This document shows, in pieces, positions 27,871-35,482 of a stretch of 64,000 nt of DNA. This stretch comes from Methylophaga sp. OBS4 (lineage in GTDB: Bacteria > Pseudomonadota > Gammaproteobacteria > Nitrosococcales > Methylophagaceae): NCBI RefSeq assembly GCF_026319305.1, contig NZ_JAPDMV010000004.1:83-64082 (forward strand), read 5' to 3'. A program made the translations under genes and the position numbers. A model generated the notes under the pieces. The model did no database searches. It worked only from the letters and a program-made list of their open reading frames with translations, and was not told the DNA's origin. The stretch's first letter is position 1, and every line of letters begins with the position of its first letter.

Positions 27871-28503
27871 ATGATACAGATCTATCCTGATTTGTGGCAG
27901 ACGCACACTGAGCATCCGTTTGAAGGTGTCAATACACATGCTTATTTTCTGATGAGGGAGCAAGGCAATGTGTTGTTCTACAGTACCGGCCAGAAGAAAG
28001 ATCTCAAGCATATCTGGGAGATGGGCGGTATTGTGTGTCAGCTGTTGAGTCATCGCGATGAAGCCGGGCCGCCGCTGGAGAAAATCAAGAATCTGTACGG
28101 TTCGAAATTGGCCTGCCACGAGCTGGAGAAACCGTTTATAACCGGGTATTGCCCGGTAGATGTGTTGTTTAACAAACGGCAGAATTATCTTGATGGCATC
28201 GAGGTGATTCCCACCCCCGGCCATACGGATGGCAGCGTTTGTTTTTATTTTCAATCGCCTTTTGGCAAAAACTATCTGTTTACCGGCGATACTATTTTTC
28301 CCAGAAATGACGGCTGGGGCACGTATGTCATGCCTGCTGCCGGTGGCAGTGTCTCTGCCTTGAAAGCCAGCCTTAAGCTGTTGCGCGTATTGCAGCCGGA
28401 TGTGGTTCTTTCCAGTGCTTCAGTGGGTCATTATGCCTTAAAGGACATGGCGGCCGGTGAGTGGCAGGAGATCGTGGACCAGACGCTTCTATCTTTGTCA
28501 TAG
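27871..28503 (+). CDS. MBL-fold protein with altered metal-binding motif
   Basis: A 210-residue cytoplasmic metallo-beta-lactamase-fold protein of the glyoxalase II-like size. The fold is supported by TPGHTDGSVCFYF (about residues 112-124), LFTGDTIFP (about 135) and the final PDVVLSSASVGHY. The usual HxHxDH motif reads LSHRDE (about 73-78), so the first and last histidines are replaced by Leu and Glu. This should change or abolish one zinc site. The gene has a strong GGAGGAG site and no partner gene beside it. The substrate is unknown. Confidence 0.83.
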   Translation: MIQIYPDLWQTHTEHPFEGVNTHAYFLMREQGNVLFYSTGQKKDLKHIWEMGGIVCQLLSHRDEAGPPLEKIKNLYGSKLACHELEKPFITGYCPVDVLFNKRQNYLDGIEVIPTPGHTDGSVCFYFQSPFGKNYLFTGDTIFPRNDGWGTYVMPAAGGSVSALKASLKLLRVLQPDVVLSSASVGHYALKDMAAGEWQEIVDQTLLSLS

Positions 28504-28640
28504 CCGTTGGTTGTTGCCATTGATATACTGCGAGTCAATAAACAAGGCAAAATGTGCGTAAAATCAGACGGCTGGGGCAGCTTTTCCGGATTTGTCAGGG
28601 TAAAGCGGGTGTTATAGATGTATAGCTTAAGGTAGGCATA

Positions 28641-28697
28641 ATGCTGACAGGGGTACCAGAGACTTTATTCACTAAGCTGCCGGGTTGGTCACGGTGA
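28641..28697 (+). CDS. 18-codon upstream ORF coupled to a diguanylate cyclase
   Basis: ATG at 28641 with an AAGGTAGG site 4-5 bases upstream opens an 18-residue frame (MLTGVPETLFTKLPGWSR) whose TGA overlaps the GTG start of the cyclase as GTGA. The peptide is not recognisable. The arrangement suggests translational coupling or a leader peptide controlling the cyclase. Confidence 0.4.
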   Translation: MLTGVPETLFTKLPGWSR

Positions 28698-29677
28698 GTT
28701 CATATCCAGCGGGACGCCCGATTTCGCTTATTCAGGTTAAAACCATACTGTGGGTAGCAATTGCTGCTGTTTTTGTAATCACGCCTTTTTCTATCAACAA
28801 TCTTATTCAGCATCGCTATTTATTAGGCTTCGGTTCGCTGGGCGTTATCCTGATCCTGATAAGCAATGCCTGGATTTGTTTGCGCGGCCGTTATTACCCT
28901 TTCTTGACCTTATTCGGCCTGGTGCCGGCAATCATTGTTTTTCTGGGGTTGGCTATTCATAGGCAAGGAATGATCGGCGCGTTATGGTGTTATCCGGCGG
29001 TGATTTCATTTTATTTCATGTTACCGGAGCGGCAAGCATGGATAGCCAATATTACGCTGCTGGCCATGGCGATTCCTTTTTCATGGTTTTTTATCGATGC
29101 GGCATTGGCAGCCCGGGTTACGGCAACATTATTGTGTGTCAGTGTTTTTTCGGTGATTTTTGTCAGGGTGATCAGTGCTCAGCAGCAAGAACTGCATGAG
29201 CTGGCGATGACTGATGCGTTGACCGGACTGTCCAACCGGGTTCTGCTTCACGGTACGCTGGAGCATGCTGTGCAACAGCATGAACGTAGAAAAGCGCCGA
29301 TGACGCTGGTGACCCTTGATCTTGATCATTTCAAAGACATTAACGATAACCTGGGTCATGCTGCTGGTGATAAAGTCCTGCGTGGTATCGGCAAGCTATT
29401 GCTACAACGAATACGCCGTGCCGATAAAGTGTTCCGGCTGGGCGGCGAAGAATTCCTGATTTTGCTTTACGATACCAATGCTGAGGATGGCTGGCGTGTG
29501 GCTGAAGAGCTTCGGCAGTCTATAGAAGCGATGCCGTTGCTGCCTGAGCATATTGTCACGACCAGTATCGGTGTCGCCACACTTGAGCCTGGCGAACACT
29601 GGCGGGACTGGATGAAACGCAGTGATGAAAATCTGTACCGGGCCAAAAAAGAAGGGCGTAACCGGATTGTGGCCTGA
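28694..29677 (+). CDS. Membrane-bound GGDEF diguanylate cyclase
   Basis: A roughly 327-residue protein with about six membrane helices in residues 1-160 and a cytoplasmic GGDEF domain over about 165-325. The active site is LGGEEF; the I-site RRAD is intact, five residues before it. There is no ATG before the first helix: TTG at 28685 and GTG at 28694 are the candidates. GTG is preferred because it overlaps the stop of a short upstream ORF with a good ribosome site. The membrane part may sense an envelope or small-molecule signal; it has no recognised sensory domain. Confidence 0.9.
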   Translation: MSSYPAGRPISLIQVKTILWVAIAAVFVITPFSINNLIQHRYLLGFGSLGVILILISNAWICLRGRYYPFLTLFGLVPAIIVFLGLAIHRQGMIGALWCYPAVISFYFMLPERQAWIANITLLAMAIPFSWFFIDAALAARVTATLLCVSVFSVIFVRVISAQQQELHELAMTDALTGLSNRVLLHGTLEHAVQQHERRKAPMTLVTLDLDHFKDINDNLGHAAGDKVLRGIGKLLLQRIRRADKVFRLGGEEFLILLYDTNAEDGWRVAEELRQSIEAMPLLPEHIVTTSIGVATLEPGEHWRDWMKRSDENLYRAKKEGRNRIVA

Positions 29678-29700
29678 TGGCACTGTTTCAGTATAAGTCT

Positions 29701-29760
29701 ATGACCAGACTTAATTTATTCGCTTTTATCGCAGCGTTGGCGTTATCATATTCATACTGA
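29701..29760 (+). other. 19-codon signal-peptide-like ORF inside an inverted repeat
   Basis: A tiny frame (MTRLNLFAFIAALALSYSY) resembles a signal peptide or a small hydrophobic peptide. The inverted repeat tttcagtat/atactgaaa at 29686-29694 and 29754-29762 encloses it. No clear ribosome site precedes it, so it may be chance or the remnant of a deleted exported gene. Confidence 0.25.
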
Positions 29761-29807
29761 AATACTGATATTTTTCAGCGATGCGGGGTTAATCAAAGGA
29801 GGCTGTC

Positions 29808-30482
29808 ATGTCACTTAGAATTAACGATATAGCGCCTGACTTCACTGCTCAAACCACCCAGGGTGAAATTCAGTTTCACCAGTGGTTGGGAGACAGCTGG
29901 GGCATATTATTTTCACATCCAAAAGATTTCACACCGGTATGTACGACAGAGCTCGGTTATATGGCCGGTTTGGCATCGGAATTTGCTAAACGTAACTGTA
30001 AAGTCATCGGTCTCAGCATCGATTCGGTAGACGATCACCTGCTCTGGCAAAAAGATATTGCAGAAACACAGGGGCACATGGTGAATTACCCGATTATTGG
30101 AGACAGCGATCTGGCAATAGCCAAGCTCTATAATATGTTGCCTGCCGATGAACCTGGCAGTGCACAAGGACGCACTGCTGCTACTAATGCAACGGTACGT
30201 TCAGTGTTTGTTATTGCACCGGATAAAACCATCAAAATGATGCTGACCTATCCGATGACCACAGGCCGCAACTTTGATGAAATTCTGCGGGTGCTTGATT
30301 CGATACAGCTCACTTCAGAATTCAAAGTCGCGACACCGGTCAACTGGAAAAAAGGTGAAGATGTGATTATCGTGCCCAGCGTGAGTGATGACGATGCCCG
30401 GCAGTTGTTTCCAGCAGGGTTTAAAACACTGAAACCTTATCTGAGAACAACCCGACAACCGAGTTCACGTCATCATCATTAG
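29808..30482 (+). CDS. 1-Cys peroxiredoxin (Prx6 type)
   Basis: A 224-residue cytoplasmic thiol peroxidase reducing H2O2 and organic peroxides. The peroxidatic Cys is in SHPKDFTPVCTTELG (about residue 47), and the Prx6-class signature regions NATVRSVFVIAPDKTIK and LTYPMTTGRNFDEILRVLDS (quoted in part) lie at about 125-165. No resolving cysteine stands in the usual 2-Cys C-terminal position. The protein ends in a natural SRHHH tail. A perfect AAAGGAGG site precedes the ATG. Confidence 0.95.
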   Translation: MSLRINDIAPDFTAQTTQGEIQFHQWLGDSWGILFSHPKDFTPVCTTELGYMAGLASEFAKRNCKVIGLSIDSVDDHLLWQKDIAETQGHMVNYPIIGDSDLAIAKLYNMLPADEPGSAQGRTAATNATVRSVFVIAPDKTIKMMLTYPMTTGRNFDEILRVLDSIQLTSEFKVATPVNWKKGEDVIIVPSVSDDDARQLFPAGFKTLKPYLRTTRQPSSRHHH

Positions 30483-30548
30483 TCAGGTACCTGAGGAGCC
30501 GTCCGAGAACAGCGACCGCAGCAGGTCCATCTGTTCCCGGGTAGTCTC

Positions 30549-31883
30549 CTAGCGTTTTGCTGCAGCTCTTCTGCTGGCAGGACGTTGGCGCCTTGTCGCG
30601 TTAGTAGCCTGCTTGCCGGCAGCGCTCTGGCGTCGGTGTTTGTGACCTTGCGCTGTTTCTGCGCGCTGACCGTCTTTGTGTTCGGCTTTGGCTCTTTTCG
30701 GTTTGTGATGTGCATGGCGAGGGTGTGCCAGACTCGACGCCGGAACATCATGGACCGGCTCAAAGCCGTCGATCATTTCACGGGTTAATAATTGACCTAT
30801 CAGGCGCTCAATGTCAGACAATTGCTGAAATTCATCGGCACTGACCAGTGAGACGGCTTCGCCAGTGGCACCGGCACGACCGGTACGGCCGATGCGATGA
30901 ACATAATCTTCAGGTACGTTAGGCAGATCGAAGTTGACCACATGGGGCAACTGGTCGATATCCAGCCCGCGTGCCGCAATATCCGTGGCAACCAGCACCT
31001 GGATTCCGCCTGATTTGAAATCAGCCAAGGCTTTGGTGCGCGCACTCTGGCTTTTATTGCCGTGTATGGCGGCGGCTTTCAGGCCAACAGACTCAAGATG
31101 TTTGGTCAGTTTGTTAGCGCCATGTTTGGTTTTGGAGAACACCAGCACTTGAGACCATTGATGATCATTGATCAATTTGCTCAGCAAGGCGGGTTTCTGT
31201 TTTTTATCTACCGGGCTTATCCACTGTTTGACCGTGGGTGCCGTGCTGTTACGGGGGGAAACCGAAATCTCGATCGGATCTGACACCAGACGCTTGGCAA
31301 GGTCGCGGATCTCGTTAGAAAACGTCGCCGAAAATAGTAAATTTTGACGGTTTTTGGGTAAAAAAGAGATAAGTTTGCGGATATCGTGAATAAACCCCAT
31401 ATCCAGCATACGGTCGGCTTCATCCAAGACCAGCACTTCAAGCTGATCAAAACGCACGGCATTTTGATTATACAAATCCAGCAATCTGCCGGGCGTGGCT
31501 ACCAGAATGTCGGTGCCGCGTCTTAAACGCATCATTTGCGGATTGATTTTGACGCCACCGAACACAACGGTGGATCGCAGGGAAAGGTGTTTGCCATAGG
31601 TGGCAATGCTTTCAGCTACCTGGGCAGCCAGTTCCCGTGTCGGTGTCAGAATCAATGCTCTGGCCTGGTTGGCTGTGGCAGGCTTGCCGGGAGCAAGGCG
31701 GTGCAGAATAGGCAAGGTGAAACCAGCCGTTTTACCGGTGCCGGTTTGTGCTGCGGCCATTACATCTCTGCCTTCAAGAATGGCGGGAATGGCTTGAGCC
31801 TGAATAGGGGAAGGCGTTTTATAGCCTTGTTCGGTCACGGCCTGCACAATACTGGCAGAAAGACCGAGTGAGGAAAATGTCAT
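30549..31883 (-). CDS. rhlE: DEAD-box ATP-dependent RNA helicase, RhlE-like
   Basis: A 444-residue RNA helicase likely involved in ribosome assembly or RNA turnover. All core motifs are visible: the Q-motif region at the N-terminus, [11 protein letters not shown] (I), PTRELAAQ (Ia), [13 protein letters not shown] (II), FSATF (III), [12 protein letters not shown] (V) and [10 protein letters not shown] (VI). After about residue 380 the tail is strongly basic (Lys/Arg/His/Gln), as in RhlE. The subfamily call rests on length and tail type. A perfect 9 bp inverted repeat sits in its short 5' leader. Confidence 0.92.
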   Translation of the reverse strand: MTFSSLGLSASIVQAVTEQGYKTPSPIQAQAIPAILEGRDVMAAAQTGTGKTAGFTLPILHRLAPGKPATANQARALILTPTRELAAQVAESIATYGKHLSLRSTVVFGGVKINPQMMRLRRGTDILVATPGRLLDLYNQNAVRFDQLEVLVLDEADRMLDMGFIHDIRKLISFLPKNRQNLLFSATFSNEIRDLAKRLVSDPIEISVSPRNSTAPTVKQWISPVDKKQKPALLSKLINDHQWSQVLVFSKTKHGANKLTKHLESVGLKAAAIHGNKSQSARTKALADFKSGGIQVLVATDIAARGLDIDQLPHVVNFDLPNVPEDYVHRIGRTGRAGATGEAVSLVSADEFQQLSDIERLIGQLLTREMIDGFEPVHDVPASSLAHPRHAHHKPKRAKAEHKDGQRAETAQGHKHRRQSAAGKQATNATRRQRPASRRAAAKR

Positions 31884-31901
31884 AAGTTAACTCTAAAGTA
31901 A

Positions 31902-31926
31902 GATCGTGACACGAGCGGTCACGATC
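31902..31926 (-). promoter_or_regulatory. Perfect inverted repeat in the leader of the DEAD-box helicase gene
   Basis: The arms gatcgtgac and gtcacgatc are fully complementary with a 7 nt loop, 19 bp upstream of the helicase start codon and 34 bp after the PhnA-domain gene. There is no U-tract after it on the minus strand, so it is more likely an operator or 5' UTR hairpin than a terminator. Confidence 0.55.
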
Positions 31927-31959
31927 GGTAGTGAAAATGCAATTTTATAAGCCGGATAA

Positions 31960-32523
31960 TCAGGCTTTCTTAAGAAATTGTGTGAGTAATACGATGCGGA
32001 CACCATTAACACGGCCTTCAATCTGTTCCGGGTTATCGGTAAGGTGAATACCTTTCACCATGGTGCCGCGTTTGGCGGTAAAGTTAGCGCCTTTCACATC
32101 GAGATCCTTGATCAGGGTAACGCTGTCACCTTCCGAAAGCGTTGTGCCATTGCTGTCGCGGCAATCGGAAGTTTCTGTTGCCGAGCTTGTTTGTGCCCAG
32201 GCCAGTGTTTCTTCATCCAGATACAGCATATTAAGGCAATCCTGGGCCCAGGCTTCCTGTTCGATTTGCTTCAAAATCCGCCAGGCCAGGACCTGCACAG
32301 CAGGCACCGGTGTCCACATGGTTTCATTCAGGCAGCGCCAGTGATTGATATCTGTAGACCGCGCATCGTTCACAAAAGGCAGGCAGTCATTACAGAGCAT
32401 GACGTTATGGGCTTCATCTTCATCAGTGAACGGTGCAACGTTATAAATGGTCAGGGTGTTATCTGCGCGACATAATTCGCATTGAGATTGACAACGTTCA
32501 GCCAGCGATTGTTCTAGGGTCAT
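31960..32523 (-). CDS. PhnA-domain (YjdM-like) zinc-ribbon protein
   Basis: A 187-residue protein with an N-terminal C4-type zinc motif (CQSQCELC, about residues 10-17, then CNDCLP near 53) and a C-terminal PhnA domain (CRDSNGTTLSEGDSVTLIKDLDVKG in part, about 120-187). The PhnA name is historical, and the family's role in phosphonate use is unproven. The start at 32523 was chosen because it matches the usual MxLEQxLxxRxxSQCELC beginning; the ribosome site is weak, and an alternative start 16 residues upstream is possible. Confidence 0.85.
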   Translation of the reverse strand: MTLEQSLAERCQSQCELCRADNTLTIYNVAPFTDEDEAHNVMLCNDCLPFVNDARSTDINHWRCLNETMWTPVPAVQVLAWRILKQIEQEAWAQDCLNMLYLDEETLAWAQTSSATETSDCRDSNGTTLSEGDSVTLIKDLDVKGANFTAKRGTMVKGIHLTDNPEQIEGRVNGVRIVLLTQFLKKA

Positions 32524-32676
32524 TCGGTTCTCGGAAAGGACAGGTAACGGGGGATCCCGCAAATGGACCATTATTATGACAGATTTATCATCAGAAGATG
32601 TGATCTGACTAAACAAGCGTGCCATAAAGAGGTGTTATGATAAAAAGATTCAGCTACTCGAACAGGAGAAAGAAGC

Positions 32677-33351
32677 ATGTATAAGAAGAAAGCTGTAATG
32701 ATCACGGTTATTATTGCTGCTCTGGCAGTATTGGTACTGGTAGCAGTCTCGACCGTATTTATCGATGACAGCAAGGAACGTTATCAGAATGTGCCAGCGC
32801 CTGAAGAGATACAAAATCAGGACGATAGCGCCGACGCCCCTGCTACTGTTGAACCTGAAGTTACTGAACCACCGGCGCAGAGTGAAACGGAGTCAGAAAC
32901 GGTGGCCGAAGAAACCGGTGAGTCGGGCGAGTCAAAGGAGGAAGCCTCCGTCGCTCCTGATCAAGCTGAAGAAGAAACACAATCTGCGGGTGAGGCGCAG
33001 GTTCATATCGTCACGGCACAAGGCTTGGTCTACAACCCGTTAGTTGTTGTGATTCAGCCCGGCGATACTGTCGCCTGGGAGAATATGCCTACCCATGATA
33101 CGCAATCAATGGAAGGGTTGATTCCCGAAGGGGCGGAAGCCTGGCATTCAGCTCTGGGCGAAAACTATCAGCGCACGTTCACCCAGGAAGGTATTTACGT
33201 GTATAAATGCACGCCACATTTTGGTGCCGGTATGGGCGGAGCCATTATTGTCGGCAAACCGGTCAACCTGGAAGCGATTAAAGCCTCTGGTGCCAAAGGT
33301 GCAGCCGGGCGTCTGGTAAGAAAAGCCATCCAGGCGGCGGAAGCATTGTAA
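32677..33351 (+). CDS. Membrane-tethered pseudoazurin-like cupredoxin with acidic linker
   Basis: A 224-residue blue copper protein, likely a periplasmic electron carrier. Residues 6-28 form an uncleaved-looking membrane helix. Residues about 42-105 are a low-complexity linker very rich in Glu, Ala, Thr and Ser. The cupredoxin domain covers about 108-224. Copper ligands are visible as H in PTHDTQS, C and H in YKCTPHFG, and M in GAGMGGAI. The GLIPEGAEAWHS and NLEAIKASGAKGAAGRL segments are specific to pseudoazurin rather than plastocyanin. Typical pseudoazurins are soluble with a cleaved leader, so the tether and acidic spacer are unusual. It ends at a strong terminator. Confidence 0.88.
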   Translation: MYKKKAVMITVIIAALAVLVLVAVSTVFIDDSKERYQNVPAPEEIQNQDDSADAPATVEPEVTEPPAQSETESETVAEETGESGESKEEASVAPDQAEEETQSAGEAQVHIVTAQGLVYNPLVVVIQPGDTVAWENMPTHDTQSMEGLIPEGAEAWHSALGENYQRTFTQEGIYVYKCTPHFGAGMGGAIIVGKPVNLEAIKASGAKGAAGRLVRKAIQAAEAL

Positions 33352-33373
33352 TATTATTTACTTATGCACAAAA

Positions 33374-33415
33374 GCCCCCTGTCCGGGTTTCGGGCCGGGG
33401 GTTCTTTTTTTTTTT
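33374..33415 (+). terminator. Intrinsic terminator after pseudoazurin gene
   Basis: GC-rich stem (gccccctgtccggg / gggccgggggt, imperfect) followed by a run of eleven T. It separates the cupredoxin gene from ycaO, whose start lies 15 bp beyond the T-run. Confidence 0.85.
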
Positions 33416-33429
33416 GGGGATTGCAAATA

Positions 33430-35184
33430 ATGACTGAACAAACTTTTATCAAAGGCAAGGACCGCGATCTGGAAACCAGTATTGCCACCATGCAGGCCAA
33501 GTTGCAGGCGTTTGGTTTTGATATTGAGGAGGCGTCCTGGTTGAACCCGGTCAGTCATGTTTATTCTGTGCATATTCGCGATAAAAGCTGCCCGCTGATG
33601 TTTACCAATGGTAAGGGCAGTAGCGCCAAGGCCTGTCTGGCCAGCGCATTGGGGGAATATTTTGAACGCCTGAGCTGCAATTATTTTTTCGCCGATTTTT
33701 ATCTGGGCCAGGATCACAGTGACAGTGATTTTGTCCATTATCCTGATGAGCGCTGGTTTCAGTACGAAGATGACGGCGTTCCTCCAGAAGGGTTGATGGA
33801 TGAAACATTGTGGGCGCATTTCGACCCGGACAATGAGCTGACAGCAGACAATCTGTTTGATACCAACTCAGGTCGCGGAGAACGGGGAATCTGCGCTGTG
33901 CCCTATGTCCGCCTGCGTGATCAGGAAAAGATTTATTTTCCGGTCAACATTATTGGCAACATCTATGTCAGCAACGGCATGTCAGCGGGTAATACGCAAA
34001 ACGAAGCGCGGGTACAGGGTCTGTCCGAAGTGTTCGAGCGATATGTGAAAAATCGCATTATTGCCGAAGGCATCTGCCTGCCGGAGGTGCCGCAGCAGGT
34101 GATTGAGCGTTTTCCCAATATCAAAACTGCCCTAACGGAACTGGAAGGCCACGGATACCACTTAAAAGTGGCGGATGCGTCACTGGGCGGTCAGTTCCCG
34201 GTCATGAATGTAACGTTGATTAACCCGAAAGATGGTTCTGTTTTCGCCTCATTTGGCGCCCACCCCAGTTTTGAGGTAGCGCTGGAGCGAACCGTCACCG
34301 AGTTGTTGCAGGGCCGCAGCCTGGATCAGCTGGATGTGTTCCATCCGCCAGTTTTTGATATGGAAGAAGTGGCTTCGCCGCAAAATCTGGAAATGCACTT
34401 TATCGATTCCAGTGGTTATATTTCTAATGATTTTTTCCGCAAAACACCGGATTACACATTTTATGACTGGGATCACGATGCCCCTACCCGCGATGAGTTC
34501 AGCTATCTGACCGATCTGATTCATCAGCTCGGCTTTGATATTTATATAGCGGACTATGAGCACCTGGACGTGTATGCTTGCCGGATTCTGGTGCCGGGCA
34601 TGTCTGATATTTACCCGGTTGATGAGCTTGCCTGGGAGAACAACAACGAAGGGGCGTTGTTCCGGGAAGATTTGCTGTCGCTGAAACAGGGCGATGAGCA
34701 AAGCTGGCGCGATTTGCTGATGGAGCTGGAAGAGGGGGGCTACAATGATCATACGCCGGTCGCCCCGTTTATCGGCCTGGCTCCGGACCCCGGCACTTTG
34801 TGGGCAACAATTCGTCTGGGTGAAATCAAACTGATGTTATGCCTGGCCCTGCAGGATGAACAGGCGCTGGAATGGGTAGACTGGTGTCTGTCTTTAGGGC
34901 AGGGAGATGATGCGCAATTGCGGTTTTATCGTTGTCTGAAAGCTTTACTCGATATCAAATGGCATGACAGCCGTGATTATGATGATTATGAACAAGGCCT
35001 GTCTTTGATGTATGGCGAAAAAACGGTCAAAGACGGTATTGCCATTGTTGAAGCCAGACAGGTTTTTCATGATCTGCATTGTCCGGGCCTCAGCCTTGCC
35101 GGTTTTGAACGGCATAGTGCCTTGCTGGCGGGGTATGAGAAGTTGCAAAAAGCCAAACGTAATAACTGGCAAAAGCCGCGCTGA
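33430..35184 (+). CDS. ycaO: YcaO, ribosomal protein S12 methylthiotransferase accessory factor
   Basis: A 584-residue YcaO-domain protein very similar in pattern to E. coli YcaO, which assists RimO-dependent beta-methylthiolation of ribosomal protein S12. Matching stretches include TFIKGKDRDLE at the start, EEASWLNPVSHVYSVHIRDK, FTNGKGSSAKACLASALGEY, the ATP-binding helix EARVQGLSEVFERYVKNRI, FASFGAHPSFEVALERTVTE, and IADYEHLDVYACRILVPGMS (each given in part). The C-terminal 150 residues form the helical TPR-like domain of this subtype. The ATG at 33430 was chosen; the longer frame runs through the upstream terminator. tRNA-Asp follows 113 bp downstream. Confidence 0.95.
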   Translation: MTEQTFIKGKDRDLETSIATMQAKLQAFGFDIEEASWLNPVSHVYSVHIRDKSCPLMFTNGKGSSAKACLASALGEYFERLSCNYFFADFYLGQDHSDSDFVHYPDERWFQYEDDGVPPEGLMDETLWAHFDPDNELTADNLFDTNSGRGERGICAVPYVRLRDQEKIYFPVNIIGNIYVSNGMSAGNTQNEARVQGLSEVFERYVKNRIIAEGICLPEVPQQVIERFPNIKTALTELEGHGYHLKVADASLGGQFPVMNVTLINPKDGSVFASFGAHPSFEVALERTVTELLQGRSLDQLDVFHPPVFDMEEVASPQNLEMHFIDSSGYISNDFFRKTPDYTFYDWDHDAPTRDEFSYLTDLIHQLGFDIYIADYEHLDVYACRILVPGMSDIYPVDELAWENNNEGALFREDLLSLKQGDEQSWRDLLMELEEGGYNDHTPVAPFIGLAPDPGTLWATIRLGEIKLMLCLALQDEQALEWVDWCLSLGQGDDAQLRFYRCLKALLDIKWHDSRDYDDYEQGLSLMYGEKTVKDGIAIVEARQVFHDLHCPGLSLAGFERHSALLAGYEKLQKAKRNNWQKPR

Positions 35185-35297
35185 ATGGCGCAGCTATATT
35201 TTTTGCAACAAACACTAACACCTTTCAGTAATTTGCTGTATATTTTCACGCTTCTTGTCGCAACCGGCTCTTTTTCAGAGCGCTTCAGGAAAACTGC

Positions 35298-35374
35298 GGA
35301 GCGGTAGTTCAGTTGGTTAGAATGCTGGCCTGTCACGCCGGAGGTCGCGGGTTCGAGTCCCGTCCGCTCCGCCA
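35298..35374 (+). tRNA. tRNA-Asp (anticodon GTC)
   Basis: A 77 nt cloverleaf including encoded CCA. The acceptor stem is GGAGCGG/CCGCTCC with discriminator G. The anticodon loop is CTGTCAC with GTC at 35332-35334. The T-loop is GGTTCGAGTCC. All stems pair. It is isolated between ycaO and the oxoprolinase gene. Confidence 0.98.
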
Positions 35375-35482
35375 CTTTATTTCTTTATTTTTCCTTTGCT
35401 AACAGGCCTGCATGCAATGCGTCTGTCGGCCTCATCCTCCCAGCAGCTATAATTAGCCTTCAGTTACCTCTATTTTGGGTTT

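Noticed and set aside
30508-30537. Hairpin gaacag/ctgttc between the peroxiredoxin and the helicase genes, as a terminator
   Set aside because: Short arms with a long loop and no U-tract in either direction.
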